From positions 34,382 to 98,381 of the forward strand of contig JAODND010000063.1 of assembly GCA_025465465.1 (NCBI GenBank): a DNA stretch of 64,000 nucleotides. The letters are read 5' to 3'. Origin of the DNA: Frankiales bacterium (GTDB lineage: Bacteria; Actinomycetota; Actinomycetes; Mycobacteriales; SCTD01). The translations under genes and the position numbers were made by a program. Each line of letters opens with the position of its first letter. The first letter of the stretch is position 1. Positions 16,741 to 25,181 of the stretch are shown one piece after another. The notes under the pieces were generated by a model. The model was not told the origin of the DNA. It worked only from the letters and a program-made list of their open reading frames with translations, and did no database searches.

Positions 16741-16939
16741 TCAGCTGGCTTGCACGTACTCGCGCAACGCTCGGCGGATCACCTCGGACACGCTGGTGCC
16801 GTCGGCGGCGGCGCGCAGCAGGATCCCGTTTCAGGTCAGGGTCGAGGCGTGCCGATTCGACGCTAGCGGGCGCGGTACCCATCGAGGGACGGCCGCCCTG
16901 CCGCCGGCGCAGCTCCGCGACGTCGTACCTTCGCGGCAC
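16741..16939 (-). pseudogene. Ribbon-helix-helix antitoxin, frameshifted
   Basis: Read on the minus strand from GTG 16939, the frame gives VPRRYDVAELRRRQ and continues to SARLDPDLKR; one extra G in the GGG at 16825-16827 then shifts frame, and the next frame continues LLRAAADGTSVSEVIRRALR to a stop at 16741-16743. Together they make a 65-residue Arc/MetJ-like ribbon-helix-helix antitoxin (SVSEVIRRAL is the helix-turn region). The length of 199 bases, 3n+1, confirms the shift. No partner toxin is visible downstream. A sequencing error is an alternative. Confidence 0.7.
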
Positions 16940-16947
16940 CCGCCCGG

Positions 16948-17396
16948 CTGCCGGAGATCGTTTGGCGCGGGGGCATTGACCTGAACCCGCTCGATGTGAA
17001 CGATCATCGACGATGTCCGCGCAGACGGAGCGGCGCGAACGTCTCCACACCGCCATCAAGATTGCTCGGGACAACCCTGCACATCTGGTTGCCGGTGACC
17101 TCAACGACAATCTGCTTGCCGTAGCCGCACAAGCTCCCCGCGACGCCACCCTGGTCGTTCTCCACAGCGCCGTCCTCACCTACGTCGGGTCAGCCGAGCG
17201 AAGGCGCTTTGTCGCACAGGTGAGCGCCCTACCCGGACACTGGATCTCAAACGAAGGCCACTGTGGTGCCGACATGGTCGAACCGCTGAACGCGCGACAT
17301 GAGGGCATCCTTGTCGGTTCCACCAGCGCCCATAAGGCTCACTGCGCGATCGTCGAGACGTCCGCCAAAGCAGCCGCTCGCACGACTCGGGGCTGA
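16948..17396 (+). pseudogene. DUF2332 family protein remnant
   Basis: Pieces of a DUF2332 protein in two frames: LPEIVWRGGIDLNPLDVND (16948-17004), then after a lost segment TERRERLHTAIKIARDNP to HWISNEG (from about 17025). The conserved DUF2332 C-terminal half is recognisable (DLNPLDV, DATLVVLHSAVLTYV, HWISNEG), but the N-terminal half is missing, cut next to the antitoxin gene, and the end departs from the family. The 127-residue open frame from 17013 is unlikely to work. Confidence 0.7.
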
Positions 17397-17467
17397 CCTC
17401 AACCCTCGCGTCCACGAGTTCCAGACGGAGTGCGTGGGACGTCCTCATCTGCCGCTGAGTGAGGCTT

Positions 17468-18205
17468 CTACAAGTCCGGAGACGGATCACTCAGTGCATT
17501 TGCAGCATCCCTGTGGGAGGCGGACGCCATGACGAGGGCTTCGAACAGTTGCACATGCCCTGACTCCTCTGGGTGCCATTGCACGGCCACGGCGAAGGGG
17601 TGGTCGTCGAGCTCCACCGCTTCGATGACGCCGTCGTCTGCCCGGGCGACCACACGGAGCCCATCGCCGAGGCGGTTCATGGCTTGATGGTGGCTGCAGC
17701 GGGCTTCGGCGGTCGTTCCCAGGGCTGCGCCGAGCGCACTGTTGGGAAGCAGCTCGACGGCATGGCGCAGAGGAGCGCTGGCTAGGCCGTGTCGACGGCC
17801 TCCTTCAAGGACGTCGGGCAGGTGTTGCACGAGGTCCCCGCCGCGCAGCACGTTGAGCAGCTGGGCCCCTCGGCAGATAGCCAGGACGGGACGACCGGCT
17901 TCGATGAACGAGGCGAGCAGCGACAGTTCAAGTTCGTCGCGATCGGGCCGCACTTCCTCCGTGTGGATGTCGCGGATCGCTCCGTACCTCTCGGCGGCAA
18001 TGTCTGGGCCGCCCGAGACCACCAGCCCATCCAGGTGCGCAAGCAGCTCTGCCTCATAACCCGATCGGAGCGGCACGAGCAGGGGACAACCCCCCGCTGC
18101 GGCGACCATGTCCGCGTACGTCGCGGACAGCAGATCGACTTCGTCGACCATGTCGCCCCAGGTCGCGCGTTCGCGTTCGGTCGTGATCCCGATCATCGGT
18201 CGCAT
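17468..18205 (-). CDS. Gamma-glutamyl-amide hydrolase, PuuD-like class I GATase
   Basis: Cytoplasmic class I glutamine-amidotransferase-fold hydrolase of 245 residues, close to E. coli PuuD in size. Nucleophile elbow is AICRGAQ (Cys about residue 110), with the His/Glu pair in VQWHPEE (~220) and the family loop CSHHQAMNRLG. PuuD cleaves gamma-glutamyl-GABA to glutamate and GABA. Start is ATG 18205, preceded by AAGGGA. It is the last gene of the six-gene operon and pairs logically with the GS-like ligase upstream, which would form the gamma-glutamyl bond. Confidence 0.9.
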   Translation of the reverse strand: MRPMIGITTERERATWGDMVDEVDLLSATYADMVAAAGGCPLLVPLRSGYEAELLAHLDGLVVSGGPDIAAERYGAIRDIHTEEVRPDRDELELSLLASFIEAGRPVLAICRGAQLLNVLRGGDLVQHLPDVLEGGRRHGLASAPLRHAVELLPNSALGAALGTTAEARCSHHQAMNRLGDGLRVVARADDGVIEAVELDDHPFAVAVQWHPEESGHVQLFEALVMASASHRDAANALSDPSPDL

Positions 18206-18233
18206 AAGGGTCCCTTGCGTTCTAGTGACGCCG

Positions 18234-19523
18234 TCAGCGCGGCTCGACTGGATAGCGCTGCTGGAAGGCACTGTTGGCTGCCTGGAAGCACTCCAGGGGG
18301 GCGCGCAGGATGCCGGCGCCGATTTGCCCGCCGTTCTTGCCTGCTAGGCCGCCGTCGATGACTGGGACGGTGCCGGTGGCGACGACCTTCTGGATGTCGA
18401 TGCCCACCGGGCTACCGCGGAAGCCGAAGTAGGGGATCAAGAAGTCAGGGTGTTCGCCCACCGTGATGGCGTACATCAGCTCGTTGAGGCGAGCCATCTC
18501 CGCGGCTGAGCCACCTTGGTAGGCCTGCAACCCGAACGCGGCAGCCTGTGCGAAACCTCCGAGGCCGACCGTCTCGGTGATGTGGCTTTCCCCACCGATC
18601 CACTGGATGTCGTCTTCGGTGAAGCCCTCGAACAGCTGGCAGTCGACCTCCGGCAGCGGGCCGCTGAACCAGGTGTCCCCGAGCCCGGAGACGCGGATCG
18701 AGAACTCCAGACAGCTGATCGTCATCGCGGTGACGACAGAGGACCCCTCGACGTCCCGGGCCGCGTCGGCGGTCGCCTTGGCCGCGGCCATCGCAAGCCG
18801 CAGGAAGAAGTAGTCGCTGGCATACAGGAACTCGAGCGCGGTGTGCACCTGGGCGCGTTGGCCATCGGCGGCGAGGTCGATGAAGGCCGGAGTGAGTTCG
18901 CGGGCGAACAGGGTGGTGGACGCGGTGTTTCGGCTGTGCAGCTCGTCCCCCATGCGCAGGGCCCGGGAGATGAGCGGCTTGAGGGGGATGCCTCCGCTGC
19001 GCAGGACGGCCTCGCGGAGCACCGGAGCCAGCTGGTGCTGGATGAAGCGCAGTCCGTCCGCGACCTCCTGGTCGTAGACCCCGTAGTTCAGGCGCCGCCT
19101 CGATTCGCCCTCGTAGAAGTTGCAGAAGGCCCGGTTGCCGTGAGTGGTGTCGTCGACGACGAACACCGGCATCGACGCGGTGTAGATGCCCGCCACCGAC
19201 CCTACGCAGCCGTGGGCGTGCGTAGAGCCCACGACGATCTCTCCTTCGTGGAGCTTGCGGTCGGCCTCGTCAGCGGTGGCTGCCAGGCCCTCGTAGAGCG
19301 CGCCGTAGATGATCGCGTTGCGCTGGCCGCCGTAGTACTGCCCCCATTGCAGCGGTGCCCCGGAGGTGAGGATGGTGTTGGGGGTCATTCCCGGGACGAC
19401 GTCGCCGGCCGGTTGGATGTCGGTGAGAACCGGTTGGGCCTGGGTCAGGCGCTCGTAGGCGATCTGGTTGGCCTGCTCGACCGGAGCAGATCGGAACGTC
19501 AACGCCTGGGCATCTGTGCTCAT
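18234..19523 (-). CDS. DUF1116 protein, AllG/YlbE-like
   Basis: Protein of 429 residues matching DUF1116, the family of E. coli YlbE/AllG and YahG. Recognisable parts are GDVVPGMTPNTILTSGAPL, GEIVVGSTHAHGCVGSVAGI, GESHITETVGLGGFAQAAA and VIDGGLAGKNGGQIGAG near the end. AllG works with FdrA (AllF) and AllH as an oxamate carbamoyltransferase in allantoin breakdown. Neither fdrA nor an allH-like gene is present here; instead the neighbours are a GlnT-like ligase and a PuuD-like hydrolase. Its reaction in this setting is therefore unknown. Confidence 0.85.
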   Translation of the reverse strand: MSTDAQALTFRSAPVEQANQIAYERLTQAQPVLTDIQPAGDVVPGMTPNTILTSGAPLQWGQYYGGQRNAIIYGALYEGLAATADEADRKLHEGEIVVGSTHAHGCVGSVAGIYTASMPVFVVDDTTHGNRAFCNFYEGESRRRLNYGVYDQEVADGLRFIQHQLAPVLREAVLRSGGIPLKPLISRALRMGDELHSRNTASTTLFARELTPAFIDLAADGQRAQVHTALEFLYASDYFFLRLAMAAAKATADAARDVEGSSVVTAMTISCLEFSIRVSGLGDTWFSGPLPEVDCQLFEGFTEDDIQWIGGESHITETVGLGGFAQAAAFGLQAYQGGSAAEMARLNELMYAITVGEHPDFLIPYFGFRGSPVGIDIQKVVATGTVPVIDGGLAGKNGGQIGAGILRAPLECFQAANSAFQQRYPVEPR

Positions 19524-19581
19524 GATGTGCGTCCTCTTTCCGGGTGGGGCGATGACGGAGCGGCGGCTGATTGACGAGTGC

Positions 19582-20955
19582 TCACCACAGCTGCATGTAC
19601 TTGTTGCGCTCCCACTCGCTGACCACGGTGTTGTACTCGAGCCACTCCGCGCGCTTGACCTGCGTGTAGGTGCTGTGGACCTCGTCGCCGAGGACCTGAC
19701 GGGCGAAGTCGCTGGCGGCGAACTCGTCGACGGCCTCGCCGAGGGTGCCCGGGAGGCGGTGGATACCGGCCGAGGTGAGGTCCTGCTCGCTCACCTTGTA
19801 GGTGTCGATGTTGACCGGGTCGCCGGGCTTGAGCTGGCGCCGGATGCCGTCGAGGCCGGCGGCCAGCACCAGCGCTGTACCGAGATAGAGGTTGGCGGCG
19901 CTGTCGGCGATCCGGACCTCGAGACAGCGCCGGTTGACCGGCAGACGCAGCATCAGGGTGCGGTTGTTGTAGCCATAGGAGCGGTAGACCGGTGCCCAGG
20001 AGATCTCGTCCATCAGCCCGCGTGGCAGCAGCCGCTTGTAGGAGTTGACCGTCGGCGCGAGCACCGCGGTGATCGCGCCGGCGTGCTCGAGGACGCCGGC
20101 GGTGAACTGGTAGGCGATGTCGTCGTAGCCGTCCTCGACGGCGATGCGGGTTGACCCGTCCGTCGGTGCCTGCCGCTCGAAGAGGTTCCGGCCGGTCTTG
20201 GTGTCGGCGAGACTCAGGTTGAGGTGGGCACCGGATCCGAAGGAGGTCTGAGTGGGCTTCGGCATGAAGCTGGCGATGCAGCCCAGGGTGCGGGCGACGT
20301 GCTTGGCCATCAGGCGGAACAGCACCATCCGGTCGGCCATGGTCAGCACGTCGGTGTAGCGGAAGTCGAACTCGTACTGCCCGTCACCGCCTTCGTGGTC
20401 GAAGGAGTACACGTCCCAACCGAGCTCGTTCATGTAGTCGACCATCGGCTCCAGGAACCGGTCGGCCAGCATCGTCGTCTCGATGTCGTAGCCGCGGGTC
20501 GGCTGGTTCACGGTGTCCTCTGCGATCCACGGGACCCAGTTGCCGGCCTCGGGGCGCATGACGTAGAACTCCGGCTCGACGCCCATGTTGCAGCGGAAGC
20601 CCATCGCGTCCGCCTCGGCGACCTGCCGCTGCAGGATCGCGCGGAAGTCGTGGCTGTAGGGCTCGTCGTGCAGGTACAGGTTCGCCGGCGCGATGGCGTA
20701 CCTGCGGTCCCACGGCAGGATGGTCAGGCCGGAGAGGTCGGGGACACCGACGCACTCGTCCTCGTTCGGGCCGAGCTCGCCCATCCCTTCCAGCGCGCCG
20801 ACGGTGTACAGCTCCGAGCCGGCGGCCATGTCCTCGAAGTGCCCGACGGGCACGCACTTGGACTTCGGGACGCCGTCAAGGTCCACGTAGGCGCCGAAGA
20901 CGTACTTCACGCCGGCATCCACGAGCCGCTTCTTGGCCTGGGCAACCTCGTTCAT
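19582..20955 (-). CDS. GlnT-type glutamine synthetase-like ligase
   Basis: ATP-dependent amide ligase of the glutamine synthetase fold, 457 residues, of the GlnT (type III glutamate-ammonia ligase) group. Seen are the beta-grasp start (KYVFGAYVDLDGVPKSKCVP), metal-site Glu residues in GVEPEFYVMRP and DHEGGDGQYEFDFRY, ATP loop SGAHLNLS and RLPVNRRCLEVRIADSAAN. Relatives attach ammonia or amines to glutamate (GlnT, gamma-glutamylmethylamide synthetase, PuuA, aniline AtdA1). ATG 20955 has AGGAG at seven bases. With APC permease and PuuD-like hydrolase, an amine substrate is likely. Confidence 0.9.
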   Translation of the reverse strand: MNEVAQAKKRLVDAGVKYVFGAYVDLDGVPKSKCVPVGHFEDMAAGSELYTVGALEGMGELGPNEDECVGVPDLSGLTILPWDRRYAIAPANLYLHDEPYSHDFRAILQRQVAEADAMGFRCNMGVEPEFYVMRPEAGNWVPWIAEDTVNQPTRGYDIETTMLADRFLEPMVDYMNELGWDVYSFDHEGGDGQYEFDFRYTDVLTMADRMVLFRLMAKHVARTLGCIASFMPKPTQTSFGSGAHLNLSLADTKTGRNLFERQAPTDGSTRIAVEDGYDDIAYQFTAGVLEHAGAITAVLAPTVNSYKRLLPRGLMDEISWAPVYRSYGYNNRTLMLRLPVNRRCLEVRIADSAANLYLGTALVLAAGLDGIRRQLKPGDPVNIDTYKVSEQDLTSAGIHRLPGTLGEAVDEFAASDFARQVLGDEVHSTYTQVKRAEWLEYNTVVSEWERNKYMQLW

Positions 20956-21030
20956 GACTAGCTCCTGGTGTCTCCGCACAGGGCGGTCCGGCTGATGGGT
21001 GTGAGTGAGTGGGTGAGTGAGTGGAGGTCG

Positions 21031-22023
21031 TTAGCCGGTGACGGCCTGGTGACGCAGCAGCCTGCCGCCGCCGACAGTGACGAGGACGCCGCGCAGGACC
21101 CCTTCGCCGTACTCGGATCCGGCGTTGATGGCCACGGTGCGACCGAGTCGCACGGCGCCGCCGGACTCGTGGATGTGCCCGTGCAGGGTCACGAGTGGTT
21201 GGACCGCGTCGATGGCCTCGCGTACGGCGGTGGAACCGACAGGTGTGGTCAGTTGTGTCCCGGCGGACGTCTTGACCGCCAGGGTGTCGTCGAGCAGGGG
21301 AGCGGTGTCCAGACGCGAGTCGAACGGCGGGACGTGGATGTTGAAGATCGCCGTCTCGGGGTGCTGCAGCTGGGACGTCATCTCCTTGAGGTGGAGCTGG
21401 ATCTGCTGCTCGCTGTACTCCCGATGGGTGTCCCAAGGCGTCTGGTTCGTATACCCGGTGTTGATCATCTCGTGGCCGGGCGCCACTTCCACGACCTGGC
21501 CCTCGACGAACTGGAAGCGCTCGTCGCCGTGCTCGCGCAGCACGTCATCCACGACGGGCGGGTCATCGTTGCCCGGTGCGTTGAGGATGACGACGTCGGT
21601 GCCGGCCAGTCGGTTGTGGGCGAAGTCGATCCAGCGCTTGACCGTGGTCGCGACCACCTGGTTGAACAGGTCGTCGAGCTGTTCGGGGTGATCGACGTAG
21701 TTCTGGTACTCATCCGGGGTCATGCGGCGGGTGTACAGACCGCTGTTCCACGCGCGCTTCTCGAACTCCTCGAGCCCGTCGGCCTGGACGATCTCGTCGG
21801 AGCCGTGCAGCCGAGCCCGGTAGGTGTCCTTGCCGGACTCCACGAGCGGCACCACGATCTTGCCGCTGATGTCACCGCCGAGCAGCAGCACGTCCGCCTT
21901 GTAGAACGCGGCGGCGTTGACGAACTTGCGGAAGCAGATCTCCGAGCCGTGCAGGTCGGAGGCGAAGAAGATGGTCGTGCCGTCCTCAGCGCTCTGCCGG
22001 GTCGACTTGCGGAACAGTCCCAT
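21031..22023 (-). CDS. Calcineurin-like metallophosphoesterase
   Basis: Dinuclear-metal phosphoesterase of 330 residues. Motifs in order: FFASDLHGSE (DxH), LLLGGDISGK (GD), NAPGNDD (the usual GNHD/E, here with Asp), FNIHVPP, and TLHGHIHES (GHxH). Substrate unknown. An insertion between the GD and GND motifs (residues ~60-165) is long and charged. The ATG overlaps the stop of the upstream nucleotidyltransferase gene by one base (TGATG), so the two are coupled. Its presence in an amine/amide operon is unexpected. Confidence 0.9.
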   Translation of the reverse strand: MGLFRKSTRQSAEDGTTIFFASDLHGSEICFRKFVNAAAFYKADVLLLGGDISGKIVVPLVESGKDTYRARLHGSDEIVQADGLEEFEKRAWNSGLYTRRMTPDEYQNYVDHPEQLDDLFNQVVATTVKRWIDFAHNRLAGTDVVILNAPGNDDPPVVDDVLREHGDERFQFVEGQVVEVAPGHEMINTGYTNQTPWDTHREYSEQQIQLHLKEMTSQLQHPETAIFNIHVPPFDSRLDTAPLLDDTLAVKTSAGTQLTTPVGSTAVREAIDAVQPLVTLHGHIHESGGAVRLGRTVAINAGSEYGEGVLRGVLVTVGGGRLLRHQAVTG

Positions 22024-22796
22024 CAGTAGGTCGCCTCCCGCTCGTCGACGTCTTCCCACCACTGCATCCGCTCGCCGACCTTGGCCCGCAGCCGCCAGGC
22101 CATCGACTTGGGGTGCTCCTCGATGAGCCGCACCAGCAGGTCGACGCGTTCGCGGATGCTCTCGTTGATCTGCTCGCCGAGATCGACGGCGGTGCCGGCG
22201 GCGTCGCGGACCCGCTGCAGGTTGCGCATCGACGTGTGGTGGAAGCCCCAGTCCTGGGCCAACAGCGTCGCGATGTGCCGTCCGTCGATGGCTTCGTCAC
22301 CGGCCGGTTCCGGCACCACGGGGTGCGTGGCCAGGACCACACTGAGATCTAGGATGTCCGTGACGGTCAGGTTGACGATCTGCAGCTTCTGCAGCAGCAG
22401 CTCTTCCAGCGGAATGGTGTAGCGGTGCCGGTCCAGCCGGTTGCGGACCTCGATGGTGTGGTTGAACTCCAACCGCTCCACGAACACGTCGAGTTCGATG
22501 CGGCTCTCGGCGTGGGTGAAGGAGTAGCGCATGCCTTCCATGGCCACCAGCAGGTCGCGGTCGACGACATACCCCCGCGACTCCAGGAACTGACGCATGC
22601 CCTTCCGATCCTCCTTCGGGACGATGAAGTCGATGTCCTTCGCCGGTCGGCCGAGGCGGTCCATCGCCTCTCCCGGCCCCGAGCAGTGGATGCGGATCCC
22701 ACCGCTGCCGACCACGCGCAGGGTCACACCGGCGTCACCTGCGCCGATCACGATCTGGACGGCCTCGTCGTGCAGCTGGTCCCACGCCGGTGCCAT
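22023..22796 (-). CDS. Nucleotidyltransferase-fold protein
   Basis: Protein of 257 residues with the minimal signs of the polymerase-beta nucleotidyltransferase fold: VVGSGGIRIHC (GS/GG helix start) and RPAKDIDFIV (DxD), followed by a third acidic strand in RIELDVFVERLEF. This resembles stand-alone nucleotidyltransferases such as the AbiEii-like and related groups, but I cannot assign a subgroup. Substrate unknown. Start ATG 22796 lies 11 bases after the permease stop. Directly coupled to the phosphoesterase, which suggests the two act on one target. Confidence 0.75.
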   Translation of the reverse strand: MAPAWDQLHDEAVQIVIGAGDAGVTLRVVGSGGIRIHCSGPGEAMDRLGRPAKDIDFIVPKEDRKGMRQFLESRGYVVDRDLLVAMEGMRYSFTHAESRIELDVFVERLEFNHTIEVRNRLDRHRYTIPLEELLLQKLQIVNLTVTDILDLSVVLATHPVVPEPAGDEAIDGRHIATLLAQDWGFHHTSMRNLQRVRDAAGTAVDLGEQINESIRERVDLLVRLIEEHPKSMAWRLRAKVGERMQWWEDVDEREATY

Positions 22797-22807
22797 GCCC
22801 GCCCCCG

Positions 22808-24436
22808 CTACTCGATCGGGATCTGCTGGAAGGCCAGGCTCAGGTCGATGCCCTGCCGCTTGCGGTATGCCTTGGACCCGAGGTACCACGCGGTGCCGGC
22901 CACGGTGATCCCCAGCACGATCCAGAACTCACGGGACACGTGGTGGAGGGTGAACAGTGGGCCGGCCGCGATCGGGTCGTTCCACAGCAGGTAGATCACG
23001 CCGGCGAAGAAGGCCACGCTGAGCGCCCCGGTCACCGACATCACGGGGATGCCGAGGAAGCGCGTGTTCTTGACTGGTGAGGAGTCGAAGAACTGTCGGC
23101 GGCTCCGGGGGAAGACGACCGCCGAGAGCATCACGGTGCCCCACACGATCAACAGGACCTCGACCAGCGTCAGGAACGCGATCGCCTTGAAGGCGATCAG
23201 CCACATGAACACGATGGACCCTGCGGTGGAGATGCCGATCGCGATGACGGGCGTGTGGAAGCGTTCGCTGACCCAGCCGAGCCGGTCCGGAGCCACCCGG
23301 TCGAACGACCAAGCGATCATGCTGCGTGTGGTGTAGGCGATCTCGGCAGGGATCCAGAACCAGATCCAGGCCACGAACATCGCCATGATGATCACGGCAA
23401 GCACCACGTTCGACGTGAGGATCCCAGCCAACACCGTGAAGTAGGGGGCGGTGGCGGTGGAACCCCCCGCGACGCCGTTGAGCGAGTTGTAGGCGATCGC
23501 TCCCTGGAAGTCGTAGCCGAACGTCTTGTTCGACAGCAGGGCGAAGGCCGCGATCAGGAGGGCGGTGGCGACCACCGCTCCCAGCATCCCGACGAGCTGC
23601 GAGCGCCGTACCTTCTTGACCTCACCACCGATGCCCACGGACTGCACCGCTCCCAGCAGGGGCAGCAACGGCCAGACCAAGAACTTCAGGCTTTCGCTGA
23701 AGCTGAAGCCGTGTGACACGTATCCGTGGGCCTTGGCGTCGGAGACGACCTTGTCGTAGTGCAGCCCCGTCAGGCTGGTGAGGTGGTGACTGAAGGTCTG
23801 GCGAGAGCCGAACATCATCGCGATCAGCAGCACCAGCGTCCCCAACAGCGCGACGGCGAACAGGATGCGCTGCAGCGAGAAGTACCGACGGGTCCCGGAA
23901 GCCAGCAGCACGCCGGCCAGGACCAGGAAGAGTGTTCCGATCCAGAAGACCCCCTGAGGCTTGGCCACATCCGTGCCCCAGCTCGTCAGCGTCTTGTTGC
24001 CGGAGACCAGCCCGACCGTGGAGAAGAAGGACGACAACCCCGTCTGCACGATGAGGGACGCGGCCAGGGCCGCGTAGTAAAGCAGGATCACCGTCTCGAT
24101 CAACGACATCACGAAGGCCGCACCGGGACTGATCGATCGCGACAGGAACACGTACACGCCGCCGGAGCGTGGGAAGACCACCGACCAGAAGTAGAACGTC
24201 GCCCCGACCGCCAGCATCCCCACTGCAGCCAGGATGGTGGCGAGCCAGGGCTGGGCGCCGGGGTACAGACTCGGTCCGTAGTACTGGTTGAAGGCGATGG
24301 CGATACCGATGGACACCAGGCCGACGTTGTAGATGAAGACGTCGATCGAGCTACCGACGCGGATCAGGCCTGATGCCTGACGGGAGAAGACTCCCGGCGC
24401 TGCGAGTACTTCCGGGGTCACGACTTCCTTGGCCAC
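22808..24436 (-). CDS. APC family amino acid/amine permease
   Basis: Cytoplasmic membrane transporter of 542 residues, amino acid-polyamine-organocation family. About twelve hydrophobic segments are visible; the first carries VSIGIAIAFNQYYG after RVGSSIDVFIYN, and FPRSGGVYVFLSRSIS is the helix 2-3 region typical of the family. GTG 24436 with GAGGAG eight bases upstream is the start. First gene of the operon, divergent from the Lrp/AsnC regulator, so it likely imports the amine or amino acid handled by the ligase and hydrolase. Confidence 0.92.
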   Translation of the reverse strand: MAKEVVTPEVLAAPGVFSRQASGLIRVGSSIDVFIYNVGLVSIGIAIAFNQYYGPSLYPGAQPWLATILAAVGMLAVGATFYFWSVVFPRSGGVYVFLSRSISPGAAFVMSLIETVILLYYAALAASLIVQTGLSSFFSTVGLVSGNKTLTSWGTDVAKPQGVFWIGTLFLVLAGVLLASGTRRYFSLQRILFAVALLGTLVLLIAMMFGSRQTFSHHLTSLTGLHYDKVVSDAKAHGYVSHGFSFSESLKFLVWPLLPLLGAVQSVGIGGEVKKVRRSQLVGMLGAVVATALLIAAFALLSNKTFGYDFQGAIAYNSLNGVAGGSTATAPYFTVLAGILTSNVVLAVIIMAMFVAWIWFWIPAEIAYTTRSMIAWSFDRVAPDRLGWVSERFHTPVIAIGISTAGSIVFMWLIAFKAIAFLTLVEVLLIVWGTVMLSAVVFPRSRRQFFDSSPVKNTRFLGIPVMSVTGALSVAFFAGVIYLLWNDPIAAGPLFTLHHVSREFWIVLGITVAGTAWYLGSKAYRKRQGIDLSLAFQQIPIE

Positions 24437-24572
24437 CGCACGCTCCTCGGGTTCGTTGTGTGGCTGGACACTCGCGCATCTGCAACGGATGTCAAGCATT
24501 CAGAGGGCATATGGTTCTGTTCTCAGCGCCATAATGGAGCGAAGGATCGATTTACGTCTCTAGAGGAGAAGC
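24437..24572. promoter_or_regulatory. Divergent control region of permease operon and asnC-type gene
   Basis: The only AT-richer patch in this part. On the minus strand a perfect TTGACA (complement of 24490-24495) could be the -35 box of the operon, though I see no good -10. On the plus strand CATAAT (24530-24535) is a fair -10 for the regulator. An imperfect inverted repeat CATATGG (24508-24514) / CCATAATG (24529-24536) between them is a candidate Lrp-type site. Confidence 0.45.
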
Positions 24573-25094
24573 ATGACCGGTCGTGGGGTCCCCGGTGAGG
24601 GACGCGATTCGAACCACCGCCTGGCGCGCAAAGGCATGCCAGACGGCGCCCTGGACGCGATGGATCGACGCATCATCAAGCTCCTGCAGCAGGACGGCCG
24701 GCTCAGCAACACGGTGATCGCCCGGGAGCTCAACGTCACCGAGACCACCATCCGCAAGCGCATCAACCAGCTGCTGGACGACGGCTTCATGAACATCGTC
24801 GCCGTCCCGACCCCAGCGGCTGTCGGCATGAACCTGTCGGCGATCATCGGCGTCTCGGTCGACCTCAAGGCACTGCACGCCGTGGGCGAGGCCATCCGTG
24901 CGTACCCGCAGGTCCGCTACGTGGGCATGTCAGCCGGCCGGTACGACCTCATGGTGGAGGCCTTCTTCACCAGTCAGGACAAGCTCCTGGACTTCGTCAC
25001 CGATGAGCTCGGCACGCTCAACGGCATCCAGGACATCGAGACCTCCGTCATCCTGAAGGTTGTGAAGTTCTCCTACGAATGGGAGATCGACTAG
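24573..25094 (+). CDS. Lrp/AsnC family transcriptional regulator
   Basis: Feast/famine regulator of 173 residues. N-terminal helix-turn-helix LSNTVIARELNVTETTIRKR (residues ~45-65) after the family start ALDAMDRRIIKLLQQDGRLS; C-terminal RAM ligand domain ends in DIETSVILKVVKFSYEW. ATG 24573 has GAGGAG at 24562-24567. Such proteins respond to amino acids or related compounds and often control a divergent operon, here the permease-ligase-hydrolase set. About 20 extra residues precede the usual family start. Confidence 0.92.
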   Translation: MTGRGVPGEGRDSNHRLARKGMPDGALDAMDRRIIKLLQQDGRLSNTVIARELNVTETTIRKRINQLLDDGFMNIVAVPTPAAVGMNLSAIIGVSVDLKALHAVGEAIRAYPQVRYVGMSAGRYDLMVEAFFTSQDKLLDFVTDELGTLNGIQDIETSVILKVVKFSYEWEID

Positions 25095-25181
25095 GAGCAC
25101 GTTGGTCTGGTCGCTTGTGCCGAGGTCGCGTCCCAGTCCCGGTAAAAAGTGACAACGGACGTACGCCTCCGTGTCCGCGAC

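Noticed and set aside
21000..21023. GTGAGTGAGTGGGTGAG simple repeat in the 75-base gap before the ligase gene, considered as a CRISPR-like or regulatory repeat
   Set aside because: Too short and irregular; no spacer structure. It is probably a slippage-prone leader sequence.
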